DNA from: Curtobacterium sp. VKM Ac-2865
Lineage (GTDB): Bacteria; Actinomycetota; Actinomycetes; Actinomycetales; Microbacteriaceae
Assembly (NCBI RefSeq): GCF_015350905.1
Contig: NZ_JADKRZ010000001.1
Coordinates: 1 to 64,000 of the forward strand
Length of the DNA stretch: 64,000 nt
Reading direction: 5' to 3'
This document shows, in pieces, positions 7,878 to 17,542 of the stretch. The notes beneath the pieces are model-generated. The model was not told the DNA's origin. It made no database searches and was given only the letters and a program-made list of their open reading frames with translations. The position numbers and the translations under genes were made by a program. Position 1 is the first letter of the stretch; every line of letters begins with the position of its first letter.

Positions 7878-10800
7878 CCCGTTCCACCCTGGCGATGGTC
7901 ATCTCGCCGGTCGTCGCGGGGCCGCTGTTCCCGACGTGGGACGGCGCCGTGTGGGTCGGCGAGGTCGACCGCGCCGACGTGCACGCCTCGAGCCACCGGG
8001 ACGTCATCGCGCTCCGCGGGGCCGAGGGCTACCGGCGCGCACGGCTGCTCGTGCGTGACCACGGCGAGCCGCTCGGCTTCGTCGAGACGGACGTCACCGA
8101 GCGCCGGCGCATCGGCGCGACGATCGACGTCCGCACGCTCCAGCGTGCGATGCGCCCGATGTCCGCACCCATGGCACGGCCGGCAGCAGACCAGGTGCTG
8201 CCGTCCGTCACCGTGGTGCTCTGCACCGACGGCGCCGCCGACCAGACGATGCGCTCGCTGCTCGCGGTGCGCCACGACGACTTCGACGTGGTCGTCGTCT
8301 CGCACGCCGCCGAGGACGGGGACGCCACGGTCGTCACCATCGACGGCCGCCGTGTGACGACGATCGCCGCACCGACCGGCGGCCTCGCCGCCGCCCGCAA
8401 CGCCGGACTCCTCGCCGCCACCGGCGAGGTCGTCGCGTTCCTCGACGAGGGCGCGATCGTGGACGACGGCTGGCTCTCGGCCATCGCGTCCGCCTTCGCC
8501 GCCGACGCCGACGTGGCCTGCGTGACCGGGCTCGTCCCGAGCGCCGAGCTGCGCACGCCTGCGCAGCGCTGGCACGACGACCGCACCCCGGCCGCCCGCA
8601 CCGTCCGCCGCCGGGTGATCCGTCGCGACGACGAGCAGGACGGCACCCCGCTGCACCCCTTCGCTGCGTCCGCCTACGGCACCGGCGGCAACCTCGCCGT
8701 GCACCGCGCGACCGTCCTCCGGATGGGCGGCTTCGACACCGCCTTCGGTCCGGGGACCCGCGTCGGCGGTGGCGACGACCTCGACCTCTTCACCCGACTG
8801 CTGTCCGCGGGCTCCGCGATCGCCGTCGAACCGGCCGCCATCGTCTGGCAGCGCTCAGCGGACGACGTCGCGTCGCTCCGCGCGGCAGCTGCGGCGCACG
8901 GCCACGGACTCGGAGCATGGATGACCAAGAACGCCTTCGACCGCGAGACGCTCACCGCGTCGGTCGACGCCGCGCCCGGGGCAGTCAGCGCCTTCGCGCG
9001 ACTCGGCCTCGAGCAGGGCGACCACGCCTCCGACGTCGGCGCGCTCGCACGCCGCGCGACGGGCGTCGAGCCGGACGCCGACACCGGCGCCGTGCCGGCG
9101 GACGCCGTCGACGCGGAGTTCCGCGCCACGAAGCACCGCCTGCGCGGAGTCGAGCGACGTTCCGTCCTCACTGCGCCGTTCCTGGCGCTCCGCGAACGCC
9201 TCGGTGGTGCCGGCACGATCGACCGCACCGCACGTGGCCGTCACGAGCTGCAGCGCGGCCTGACGACCGCCGGCCCGTCGCGGACCACCGAGAACGGCGC
9301 CATGGGCCCCGTCGCACGGCTCGTCGCCGCCGGCATCGTCGTGGCGACCCTGCTGCTGGCCGCGATCGGCACCATCGCCGGGATGCCCACGCTGCGCGCC
9401 AGCGCCATCGCCGTGTACCTCTTCGCGCTGCTCGGGGTCGCCCCGCTGCTGCTCGTCCGACCGATGCCGCTGGCACGGTTCTCGGCGTTCGCCGTCACCG
9501 CCTCGCTCGTGGGCACGATCGGCATCGGCTACACGATGGCGACGTTCCACATCTGGTCTCCCGTCGTGCCGTTCGTCGGCGTCACGGTGCTGACGGCCCT
9601 CGCCGTCGCGATCGCCGTCCCGCGGGACGTCGCCGACCTGCGCCGCAACCGCCTCGCCACGCCCGAGGGCGCGCTCCGTTCCCGCTGGGGCACCACGGCG
9701 ACCGTCACCGCGCTGACGCTCGTCGGCCTGGCGATCGTGGTCGTCGCAGCACTCACGCACATCGGTGACCCCGTGCCGGCCGGCCTGTTCGGCTCGCTCG
9801 GCCCCGGTCTCGTCATCGGGATCCTGGTCATCGTCGCCGCGGCCGTCGTGGCGCTCGTCCGTGGGCGTGGCGTGGCCGTGCCCGTCGTGGTCCTCGGTGG
9901 TGTCGTCCAGCTCGCCCAGGCGATCACGTACGGCATGCCCACCGTGACGGCGGCAGCGCGGCACGTCGGCGTGCTCGAGTACATCCGCCAGTACGGCGGC
10001 ACGAACCCGACCGCCGACATCTTCCAGACCTGGTCGGGGCTCTTCGCCGCCGGCGCGTGGGTCGCCGACGTCGGGGGCATCGCCAACGCGATGCTCATCG
10101 CCGCCTGGTTCCCCGTCCTCCTCGCGTTCAGCACCACGATCGCCGTCGGCGTCCTGGCGGCCAGCTGGCTGCCCGGCGCCCGTCGTCCCTGGATCGCGGC
10201 GTTCCTGACCGCGATGACCGGCTCGCTGAACACCACGTACTTCTCCCCGCAGTCGACCGGCATCCTGATGTCGGTCGTGATCCTGGTGCTCGCCACCGGC
10301 CAGCTCCGCCCCGCGGTCGTGACCGGCACCAACGGCGAGGCCGTGGAGACGCTGCGTGCCCGCAAGGTCGGGCTGTCCAGGATCATCGCGATCGCCGGCA
10401 TCGCGATCGTCCTCGCCGTGACGCACCAGATCTCGCCGTACCTGACGGTCGCGGCGCTGGTCACCCTGGTCGTCTTCCGCCTGCTCCGCCCGTGGTGGCT
10501 GCCGGTCGTGGTCCTCGTCCCCGCGGTGGTGTTCGCGCTGCTCAACGACGACGTCCTCGGCAAGTTCCTCTCGCTGGCCGCCGTCGGCCGGGTGCTCGAC
10601 AACGTGCAGCCCCCCACCCACGACATGACCGTGCTCCCGAAGCCGCTCGTCACCCGCCTGGCGTTCGACATCCCGGCCGCCGCGCTCATCGTGCTCGGGC
10701 TGATCGCGCTCATCACCGTCCTGCTCCGTCGGGACCGGCTGCACTGGGGACTCCTGGCGGCAGCTGCGAGCCCGATCTCGCTGCTCGTCGCGACGAACTA

Positions 10801-11452
10801 CGGCCAGGAGGGCATCTTCCGCGTCGTCCTGTTCGCCACCCCGTGGATCGCGATCCTCGCCGCGGCGCTGCCGGCTCCGGCCGGGCGCCTCGCCTGGTCC
10901 GGTCGACTGGTGGAACGCTCGATGCGTCCGACCGCCGTCAAGTACGCGGTGGCGGCCGCCGGGGTCGCGGCGCTCGTCGCGGTCGGGGCGTTCGGGCAGA
11001 CCTCGCTCGACTGGAACCGCGTCCCCACGCGGAGCCAGTCCGAGGCCACGCAGCTCTACGACCGGACGGCGCCGAAGGGCTCCCTGATGCTCCTGACCGG
11101 GTCCGCGAACGCCGTGCCGAGCAACACCGGCGCCCGGTACTTCGACGTGGGCTACCTGTCGCGCGAGGTCCTCGGGGCGTACCCGGACCCGACCGGGTCG
11201 TACGACGCCACCGCCGACGTGTCGAAGGTGACCCAGGACCTCGTCAGCACCTGGCCGGCCACGAAGTACTACGCCCTGGTGGCGGAGCCCTTCGGCGCCT
11301 ACGACGAGCGCTACGGCTACCAGAGCGACGCCGACTACCAGCAGTTCGGCGCGGCGATGGCGAAGTCCCCGTACTGGGAGCGCGTCTGGTCCTCCGGCAC
11401 CACCGCGATGTACCAGCTGACCCCGGCCGGACTGCGACATGGCGCCGAGTAG
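7874..11452 (+). CDS. GT2 domain fused to a large polytopic membrane module
   Basis: The protein has 1192 residues. Residues 1-110 form a short domain shared with other GT2 proteins here (WVGEVDR...YRRARLLVRD). Residues ~110-440 are GT2-like, with GGLAAARNAG, but the DxD position reads FLDEGA instead of FLDDDA, so metal binding may be weakened. Residues ~475-1040 hold roughly 14-16 hydrophobic helices, and ~1045-1192 form a Tyr-rich soluble tail. The layout suggests coupling glycan synthesis or transfer to membrane passage, as in polymerase or GT-C-like proteins, but I do not recognise the membrane family. Start GTG overlaps the previous stop (GTGA); the end overlaps the next gene by 14 bp. 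Confidence 0.7.
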   Translation: MTRSTLAMVISPVVAGPLFPTWDGAVWVGEVDRADVHASSHRDVIALRGAEGYRRARLLVRDHGEPLGFVETDVTERRRIGATIDVRTLQRAMRPMSAPMARPAADQVLPSVTVVLCTDGAADQTMRSLLAVRHDDFDVVVVSHAAEDGDATVVTIDGRRVTTIAAPTGGLAAARNAGLLAATGEVVAFLDEGAIVDDGWLSAIASAFAADADVACVTGLVPSAELRTPAQRWHDDRTPAARTVRRRVIRRDDEQDGTPLHPFAASAYGTGGNLAVHRATVLRMGGFDTAFGPGTRVGGGDDLDLFTRLLSAGSAIAVEPAAIVWQRSADDVASLRAAAAAHGHGLGAWMTKNAFDRETLTASVDAAPGAVSAFARLGLEQGDHASDVGALARRATGVEPDADTGAVPADAVDAEFRATKHRLRGVERRSVLTAPFLALRERLGGAGTIDRTARGRHELQRGLTTAGPSRTTENGAMGPVARLVAAGIVVATLLLAAIGTIAGMPTLRASAIAVYLFALLGVAPLLLVRPMPLARFSAFAVTASLVGTIGIGYTMATFHIWSPVVPFVGVTVLTALAVAIAVPRDVADLRRNRLATPEGALRSRWGTTATVTALTLVGLAIVVVAALTHIGDPVPAGLFGSLGPGLVIGILVIVAAAVVALVRGRGVAVPVVVLGGVVQLAQAITYGMPTVTAAARHVGVLEYIRQYGGTNPTADIFQTWSGLFAAGAWVADVGGIANAMLIAAWFPVLLAFSTTIAVGVLAASWLPGARRPWIAAFLTAMTGSLNTTYFSPQSTGILMSVVILVLATGQLRPAVVTGTNGEAVETLRARKVGLSRIIAIAGIAIVLAVTHQISPYLTVAALVTLVVFRLLRPWWLPVVVLVPAVVFALLNDDVLGKFLSLAAVGRVLDNVQPPTHDMTVLPKPLVTRLAFDIPAAALIVLGLIALITVLLRRDRLHWGLLAAAASPISLLVATNYGQEGIFRVVLFATPWIAILAAALPAPAGRLAWSGRLVERSMRPTAVKYAVAAAGVAALVAVGAFGQTSLDWNRVPTRSQSEATQLYDRTAPKGSLMLLTGSANAVPSNTGARYFDVGYLSREVLGAYPDPTGSYDATADVSKVTQDLVSTWPATKYYALVAEPFGAYDERYGYQSDADYQQFGAAMAKSPYWERVWSSGTTAMYQLTPAGLRHGAE

Positions 11453-13556
11453 GGCCAGACACCGACGGGCGCGGCGAGCGATCACCGCGCCCGTCGCGGC
11501 CGTCCTCGTCGCCGCGGTCGCCGTCGTCGGCCTGGTGGTCGCCCCCGTCGCCGCGAGCGCGTGGACCGGTGCGACCAGGACGAGCACGACGACGACGTCG
11601 GGCGCGACCTACGGCACGGCAGCGGTCACCCGGGCGACCGGCACCACGGCGAGCGGCGCGGCCGACTGCAGCGCCGGCCGTGTGCTGACCGTCGTGGCCC
11701 ACGCCGACGACGACCTGCTCTTCGACGGCACCGCGCTCCGCACCGACGTCGACGCCGGGCGCTGCGTGCGCTCCGTCGTCGTCACCGGCGGCGACGCCGG
11801 CAAGCCCGCCTGGTACTGGCAGGGCCGCGAGGACGGGCTGATGGCCGCCTACGCGAACCTGGCCGGCGTCGCCCCGCAGTGGGCGTCCGGCACCCTCACC
11901 GCCGCCGGCAAGACGCTCCGCACCGCGACGCTCACCACGAACCCGCGACTGAGCCTGGTCTTCCTCGAGCTGCCCGACGGCAACGTCGACGGTTCCGGCT
12001 TCGCCGTGGACGGCAGCGAGAGCCTGCAGAAGCTGTACCAGGGCCGCATCACGACGATGCACACGCTCACCGGTGCCGCCCAGCCCACGACGTACACCCT
12101 GCCGCAGCTCACGGCGACGCTGCTCGGCGTCATGCAGGACTTCGCCCCGACCGACGTCCACACCCTCGACCACGTGGGCGGGTACGGCGACGGGGACCAC
12201 AGCGACCACCACACGATCGGCTACCTGACCGACCAGGTGCAGAAGCAGTACACCGGCACGCACGCCTTCACCGGGTACATGGGGTACCCGATCGCCAACC
12301 GTCCGTCGAACCTCACCCAGGCGCAGACCGACGCGAAGGGCGCCGTGTTCTACTCGTACGCCGCCCACGACGGGGAGACCTGCGCCTCGTGGCAGGCCTG
12401 CTCCTCGAAGCCGGAGGGCTCGTGGCTCAGCCGCCAGTACACGGCCGGCTCGAGCGTCCCGACGAACCCCGGCAACCCCACGAACCCCGGCAGCACCACG
12501 CCGACCGAGCCGACCAGCCCGACCCGCGGCACGGACGTCACCGGCGCTGCCACCGTCACGGCCAGCGGTGAGAACGCGGCCGACGGGCAGACGGCGAAGA
12601 AGGCCGTCGACGGCGTCGTCAGCGGCTACCCCGACGCCCCGACCGCCGAGTGGGCCGTCCCGTGGGGCGGTGTCGGCACCTGGATCCAGCTCGGGTGGTC
12701 CAGCGCGACGACCATCGGCGAGGTCGACCTGGCCGACCGGCCCAACGCCGACGACCAGGTCACCGGCGGCACCCTCACGTTCTCGGACGGTTCGAGCCTG
12801 ACCGTCCCGTCGCTCGACAACGGCGGCTCCCTGACCCGCCTGGCGTTCACGGCCAGGAAGGTCACGTGGGCCCGGTTCACCGTCACGGCGGTCAGCAGCA
12901 CCACGCGGAACGTCGGCCTGTCCGAGATCCGCGTGTACGGCCCGGCCACGTCGTCCACGCCGACGCCCACCCCGACCGCGACGCCCACGGCCACCCCGAC
13001 GCCGACGCCCACCCCGACGCCGACGCCCACCCCGACCGCGACGCCGACGCCGACCGCAACGCCCACGGCGACACCCACCGGGACGCCCACGTCCACCCCG
13101 ACGGCGACGCCCACCCCGACCCCCACGCCGACGTCCGCCGACATCACCGGCAGCGCCACCCCGACCGCCGCGTGGGACAACCCCGCCGACGGCCAGACCG
13201 TCGCGAAGGGCGTCGACGGCATCGTGTCCGGCTACCCGACGAACTCGGCGGCCGAGTGGGTCGCACCGTGGGGTCGCACCGGCGTCTGGTACCAGCTGGA
13301 CTGGTCGTCGTCGGTCTCCCTGCAGCGCATCGTCCTGAACGACCGGCCGAACCTGTCCGACCACATCACGAGCGGCACGCTGACGTTCTCGGACGGCAGC
13401 CAGGTGCAGGTCGGCTCGCTGCCGGACGACGGCTCGGCCCTCACCGTCGACTTCAGCGCCCGGAACGTGAAGTGGGTGCGCTTCACCACGACCGGCGTCT
13501 CGAACAGCACGACGAACGTCGGGCTCTCCGAGATCCGCGCGTGGGGAGCCAGGTGA
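11439..13556 (+). CDS. Secreted PIG-L deacetylase-like protein with two discoidin-like domains
   Basis: The 705-residue exported protein starts with an Arg-rich signal peptide and hydrophobic core. A PIG-L/LmbE deacetylase domain follows (~75-320): the zinc motif reads AHADDD (family AHPDDE) and the second metal site is HSDHH. An NPGNPTNPG linker, an F5/8-type-C-like domain (~365-505), a 60-residue Thr-Pro linker (DNA 12955-13135) and a second copy of the same domain (~567-705) complete it. Both C-terminal domains share WxxPWG...W.QL.W and GLSEIR motifs. Likely role: zinc-dependent deacetylation of an extracellular N-acetylated glycan while bound to carbohydrate. It lies between the GT operon and the GH16 gene, overlapping both. 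Confidence 0.82.
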   Translation: MAPSRARHRRARRAITAPVAAVLVAAVAVVGLVVAPVAASAWTGATRTSTTTTSGATYGTAAVTRATGTTASGAADCSAGRVLTVVAHADDDLLFDGTALRTDVDAGRCVRSVVVTGGDAGKPAWYWQGREDGLMAAYANLAGVAPQWASGTLTAAGKTLRTATLTTNPRLSLVFLELPDGNVDGSGFAVDGSESLQKLYQGRITTMHTLTGAAQPTTYTLPQLTATLLGVMQDFAPTDVHTLDHVGGYGDGDHSDHHTIGYLTDQVQKQYTGTHAFTGYMGYPIANRPSNLTQAQTDAKGAVFYSYAAHDGETCASWQACSSKPEGSWLSRQYTAGSSVPTNPGNPTNPGSTTPTEPTSPTRGTDVTGAATVTASGENAADGQTAKKAVDGVVSGYPDAPTAEWAVPWGGVGTWIQLGWSSATTIGEVDLADRPNADDQVTGGTLTFSDGSSLTVPSLDNGGSLTRLAFTARKVTWARFTVTAVSSTTRNVGLSEIRVYGPATSSTPTPTPTATPTATPTPTPTPTPTPTPTATPTPTATPTATPTGTPTSTPTATPTPTPTPTSADITGSATPTAAWDNPADGQTVAKGVDGIVSGYPTNSAAEWVAPWGRTGVWYQLDWSSSVSLQRIVLNDRPNLSDHITSGTLTFSDGSQVQVGSLPDDGSALTVDFSARNVKWVRFTTTGVSNSTTNVGLSEIRAWGAR
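12955..13135 (+). repeat. Tandem Thr-Pro coding repeat (interdomain linker)
   Basis: The stretch is built from 6- and 12-bp units such as CCGACGCCCACC, encoding TP/TPTAT runs between the two discoidin-like domains. Such in-frame repeats can change length by slippage without changing the frame. Confidence 0.85.
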
Positions 13557-14524
13557 CGGGGACGTCGATCGACGACCCGCCGGTCGACGACCCGCCGGTG
13601 GACGACACGGCGGCCGCAGCGCACGGTGCCGCACCGGCCCACGGTGCGGGGCTCGCACGCCACCGCCCGACGGCCCGCCGCGGCGCCCGGCGCCTGGCGC
13701 TCGGCGTCGGCGCCCTGGTGCTGGTCGCCGGGGTGGTCGCCGCCTCGGTCACGAGCACCGCTGACGGCGAGAGCCACGACCCGAGTGGAGTGTCCATGCC
13801 GACCACCGACGGCGACGGCTGGAAGCGCGTGTTCTCGGAGGACTTCGCCGACACCACGCCCACCGGCGGGTTCGAGGAGCCCTACGCCGACCGCTTCTCC
13901 GTGTACCACGGCTTCGCGGACACCGCGGGGACCGGCCGCTACCAAGCCGACGTGCTCACCGCCCACGACGGCCTGCTCGACATGCGGCTCCGCACGACCG
14001 AGGCGGGCACACCGCTCGCAGGCGGCATCGTCCCGCTCGTCGACGGTCAGTGGGGCGGACAGACCTCCGGCCGCTACACCGTGCGCATGCGGAGCGACGA
14101 GGTCGCCGGGTACGGCGTCGCGATGCTCCTCTGGAGCGACCAGAACATCTGGGCGGACGGCGAGATCGACTTCCCCGAGGGGGCGCTCGGTGCGCCGGCG
14201 TACCTGAACGTCCACTGCCTCGCCGACCCCGCGGAGAAGTGCATCCACCTGGAGACCGCGGCGTCCCTGGCCGACTGGCACACCTACACGATCGAGTGGA
14301 CCCCGACACGGATGTCGTTCCTCATCGACGACGAGGTCGTCAGCTCGACGACGGAGGACATCCCGACCGCACGGATGCACCTCGTCATCCAGGCCGGCTC
14401 GAACTCCGGCAACCCGCCGGCCGACGCCGACGGGTCCCTGCTCATCGACTGGATGACGATCGACGTGCCGGCCGACGGCGCGGCACCGCAGGCGACCCCC
14501 CCGACGAAGCCGGCGGCCGGCTGA
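13553..14524 (+). CDS. Membrane-anchored GH16 beta-glucanase/laminarinase-like protein
   Basis: The 323-residue protein starts with an acidic DDPPVDD repeat, a basic segment and one hydrophobic helix (ALGVGALVLVAGVVAAS, ~52-70), with the catalytic domain outside. The GH16 active-site signature appears as EIDFPE (E204, D206, E209): nucleophile, helper Asp and acid/base. GH16 enzymes cleave or transglycosylate beta-1,3/1,4 glucans or galactans. The GTG start overlaps the PIG-L stop (GTGA), so it ends the operon beginning at 6091 and may trim the polymer made by the cluster. The substrate cannot be read from sequence. Confidence 0.85.
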   Translation: MTGTSIDDPPVDDPPVDDTAAAAHGAAPAHGAGLARHRPTARRGARRLALGVGALVLVAGVVAASVTSTADGESHDPSGVSMPTTDGDGWKRVFSEDFADTTPTGGFEEPYADRFSVYHGFADTAGTGRYQADVLTAHDGLLDMRLRTTEAGTPLAGGIVPLVDGQWGGQTSGRYTVRMRSDEVAGYGVAMLLWSDQNIWADGEIDFPEGALGAPAYLNVHCLADPAEKCIHLETAASLADWHTYTIEWTPTRMSFLIDDEVVSSTTEDIPTARMHLVIQAGSNSGNPPADADGSLLIDWMTIDVPADGAAPQATPPTKPAAG

Positions 14525-14540
14525 GCGGTCACCCCGTCAC

Positions 14541-14582
14541 GGACGGGAGGCTCGGTGCCAGCTGGCACCGAGCCTCCCGTCC
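14541..14582. terminator. 42-nt perfect palindrome, bidirectional terminator candidate
   Basis: Perfect inverted repeat with arms GGACGGGAGGCTCGGTGCCA and complement, centred on GC. It sits 16 bases after the GH16 stop, between convergent transcription units. It is a full copy of the dispersed palindrome family (see 63293). Confidence 0.8.
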
Positions 14583-14597
14583 GTCGTGTGGTGACGA

Positions 14598-14642
14598 CAC
14601 GACGAGGTGGCCGGCCCTGACAGGACCGGCCACCTCGTCGTG
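14598..14642. terminator. Second hairpin between convergent units
   Basis: A 17-bp perfect stem (CACGACGAGGTGGCCGG and complement) encloses an 11-nt loop. With the preceding palindrome it separates the plus-strand GH16 operon from the minus-strand GT4 operon. The sequence is unrelated to the GGACGGGAGGC family. Confidence 0.72.
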
Positions 14643-14681
14643 CCGCCGTGTCGTGCCACCACGCCGTGGGACGAGCTCGCG

Positions 14682-15923
14682 TCAGCGGCGTCCGTGGGCG
14701 CGGAGGGCGCGGAGCAGCCCGGCCAGGTGCGGCTCCGGGCCGTAGTGCTCCCGGACCCACTCGCGGCACCGTGCGCCGAGGGAGGGGTCGTGGACGGCCT
14801 CGTCGAGGACGTCGAGGACCTTCTTCGCGAGTGCCGCGGTGTCCTCCGGGTCGACGGTGAACCGCGCCCACTCGTCGGCGAGGATCTCGCCGGTGCCGCC
14901 GGACGCCGCTGCGACGACCGGACGGCCGGCGGACATGGCCTCGACGACGACGCGGCCGAAGCCCTCCGGCTCGATCGACGGCACCACGACCAGGTCGGCC
15001 GCGTGCAGGAGCGGGACGACGTCGTCCCGCTCCGGCAGCACGAGGACCGAGCCGTCGGGGAGCGCGTCGATCGCGCGCTGCACCGCGGGGGCGTCTCCGG
15101 GGCGGAGCGCACCGGCGAGCACCAGGAGCGGCTCGCGGCGCGGGGCGGTGGCGCCCGTCGTGACGGTGGTCACCGGCAGGCGGTCGGAGGCGGTCGCGAG
15201 GACGCGGCCCCAGGCCTCGAGGAGCGCGAGCACGCCCTTCGACGGGGTCAGTCGGCCGTAGTACAGGACCGTCGGCGTGGCGTCGTCGATGCCGAGCGTC
15301 ACCCGGGCCGCGCGCACCTGGTGCGGCGTGGACGCGGGGAAGGCGTCGGTGTCGACCCCGTTCGGCACGACGGTGATGCGCTGCGGCGGCACACCGGCTG
15401 CGGCCCAGGCACGCGCCATCGCGTGCGAGACAGCGAGGTACTCGGTGCGTCCGCCGGCGAGCAGCCCGAGGCGCGCGTAGTTCGGCGCGTGGTGCAGGTG
15501 GACCACGAGGGGGACGCCGGCGACCGTCGAGACGAGGCGGCCCCACGGCAGGAACTCCGGCCGGTTCAGCCAGAGCACGTCGAGGCGGGCCCGACGGACG
15601 GCGAGGCCCTGCCGGACGAAGCGCAGGGCGTCACCGACCGCGGACCGCAGTCCGAAGCGGTAGTCGCTCGCGTGGTGCAGGCGGACGCCGAGGTCGTCGT
15701 ACGCGGCACGACCGGCGTCGGCGGGGCCGGAGACGGCGGGACGGTGCCAGACCTCGACGTCGAGGCCGGCGGCGACGAGCTCGCGGGTGTCCTCGAGGAC
15801 GCAGCGTTCCACCCCGCCCGTGATCGCGAGGCCGTTCGTCACGACGCCGACCCGCGGGGGACGCGCCGCGGTGGTCCGGTGCCGACGGCGCGGACGGCGA
15901 CGGTCGATGCCGCGGTGGCTCAT
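14682..15923 (-). CDS. GT4 family glycosyltransferase
   Basis: The 413-residue GT-B enzyme has an N-terminal acceptor domain (GGVERCVLEDTREL) and a C-terminal nucleotide-sugar domain with GRLTPSKG and the GT4 ExxxxxxxE element in EPEGFGRVVVEAMSAGRP. No signal peptide is seen, so it acts in the cytoplasm. The start ATG overlaps the flippase stop by 4 bp, making it the third gene of a minus-strand operon (GT14-like, flippase, GT4). Likely role: retaining transfer of a sugar during repeat-unit assembly. Confidence 0.88.
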   Translation of the reverse strand: MSHRGIDRRRPRRRHRTTAARPPRVGVVTNGLAITGGVERCVLEDTRELVAAGLDVEVWHRPAVSGPADAGRAAYDDLGVRLHHASDYRFGLRSAVGDALRFVRQGLAVRRARLDVLWLNRPEFLPWGRLVSTVAGVPLVVHLHHAPNYARLGLLAGGRTEYLAVSHAMARAWAAAGVPPQRITVVPNGVDTDAFPASTPHQVRAARVTLGIDDATPTVLYYGRLTPSKGVLALLEAWGRVLATASDRLPVTTVTTGATAPRREPLLVLAGALRPGDAPAVQRAIDALPDGSVLVLPERDDVVPLLHAADLVVVPSIEPEGFGRVVVEAMSAGRPVVAAASGGTGEILADEWARFTVDPEDTAALAKKVLDVLDEAVHDPSLGARCREWVREHYGPEPHLAGLLRALRAHGRR

Positions 15924-17542
15924 GCGACACCGCCGCGGGCCGCGCGCAGGCGACGGAAGAACCAGGGCATGCAGCCGAGGACGCCGGCGATCCGGACGCA
16001 GTTCCAGAACAGGTCCTGCGGGACGAACACCGAGACACCGGCGACCGTCAGGGCCGAGAGCACCACCAGGACGACCCGCAACGGCGGACCGTGCCACTCG
16101 CGCCGGTCGGACAGCGACGCCTGCTGCAGCGCGGCGAGGCCCGCGTAGGAGATGACCGTCGCGAGGCCGGCCCCGGCGATGCCGAGGACCGGCACCAGGA
16201 GCAGGTTCGCGCCGATGTTCACCACGCCGGCGACCGCACCGATGACCCCGACGGCGACCCCGCGACGCTCGATGAGCAGCAGCCGTCCGGTGGCACCGCT
16301 CGCGACGACCGGGAACGCGGTGATGGCGACGACGAACACGACGACGGTGAGGTGCTCCACGCGGTACGACGCCGGGGCGAGGATCGGCAGCGCGATCGGC
16401 GACACGAGGGTCACCGCGAGCAGCACGGGGGCGAGCAGCTTGTACAGCTCGTCGCGGGAGTGCATCGCGAGCTGCCGGCGGGCGACACCGTCGCGGAGGG
16501 CGGCGAAGAGCGGCGCCCAGGCCTGGTTCGTGAACGTGAGGAGCAGGATGACGGCCGACCCGACGACGTAGGCGATCTGGTAGCGGGCGACCTCGTCCGG
16601 GCCGAGCAGCCGCTGCACGACGAGGCGGTCCCCGGCGTTCAGCACGAAGTAGGACAGGCTGCCGAGGGCGACCGGGATGCCGAGGCGGAACGCCCTGGCG
16701 GTCGTCTTCCGGTCCAGGAGCCCGGCCAGGCGCGGCTTCGTCGCCGCGATGCCGATCACCATCGCCACGCCCTGCGCGACGACACCGCCCCAGGCGTACG
16801 TGGTCGCGTCGGCCCGCACGAACGTCAGGAGACCGAGCCCGATGATCGAGCCGCCGATCGAGGACAGCAGGCTCGTCACCGCGAAGACCTTGATGCGGTC
16901 CTGCGCGACGAGGAGCGCGAGGGAGATCTGCACGATCGCCGCGGGTCCGGTCCACAGCACGGCGACGAGGAGCAGCGGGTGGTTGCCGATGAACCCGGCG
17001 GCGTCGCCCCAGAGCGGGATGGTCGTCAGGGCGATGACCGTGACGATGCTCGCCGTGATCATGCCGACGGCGAGCAGGCCGCGGGCGCGGGTGTCCGTGC
17101 CGTCCTCGGCGCGCTGCAGCACCGACGCCTGGTCGATGCCCATCACGGCGAGGACGACGAGCGCCTGGTACAGGGCGATCGCGGACGCCAGGACGCCGAA
17201 CTCCGCCGGCGGCATGAGGTGCGCCAGCACGGGGGAGATCAGCGAGGAGACGACGAGCTGCATCGACCAGACGACGACGTACAGCAGGCCGCGGCCGAAC
17301 AGGACCGAGGCGCCCTTGCGGACGGCGACGCTGCCCGTGTCGAGGGCCTCCGCGGCGCCCTCGGTGGGGGCGAGGTCCGGGACGGTGATGGTGCCGGTCG
17401 CAGTGGCGCCGGGGGCGGGGACAGCGGCGGCACCGGGTGCCGGGGCAGCGACGGGGGCAGCGGCTGCGGGCGTGCCTGCGGCGTCGCGGGCGGCTGCGTC
17501 GCGGACGGCGCGGGCCTCGCGGCGGGTCTGGGGGGCGCTCAC
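15920..17542 (-). CDS. Polysaccharide flippase (Wzx/MVF-like, MATE-type fold)
   Basis: The 540-residue protein begins with an Ala/Pro-rich tail of about 70 residues followed by about 12-14 hydrophobic helices, the profile of lipid-linked oligosaccharide flippases. 'SVLFGRGLLYVVVWSMQL' and 'PAEFGVLASAIALYQAL' resemble the conserved start of the polysaccharide biosynthesis family. It would move undecaprenyl-linked repeat units across the membrane. GTG at 17542 is chosen because it overlaps the upstream stop (GTGA); an upstream start at 17848 would run deep into that gene. Confidence 0.85.
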   Translation of the reverse strand: MSAPQTRREARAVRDAAARDAAGTPAAAAPVAAPAPGAAAVPAPGATATGTITVPDLAPTEGAAEALDTGSVAVRKGASVLFGRGLLYVVVWSMQLVVSSLISPVLAHLMPPAEFGVLASAIALYQALVVLAVMGIDQASVLQRAEDGTDTRARGLLAVGMITASIVTVIALTTIPLWGDAAGFIGNHPLLLVAVLWTGPAAIVQISLALLVAQDRIKVFAVTSLLSSIGGSIIGLGLLTFVRADATTYAWGGVVAQGVAMVIGIAATKPRLAGLLDRKTTARAFRLGIPVALGSLSYFVLNAGDRLVVQRLLGPDEVARYQIAYVVGSAVILLLTFTNQAWAPLFAALRDGVARRQLAMHSRDELYKLLAPVLLAVTLVSPIALPILAPASYRVEHLTVVVFVVAITAFPVVASGATGRLLLIERRGVAVGVIGAVAGVVNIGANLLLVPVLGIAGAGLATVISYAGLAALQQASLSDRREWHGPPLRVVLVVLSALTVAGVSVFVPQDLFWNCVRIAGVLGCMPWFFRRLRAARGGVA

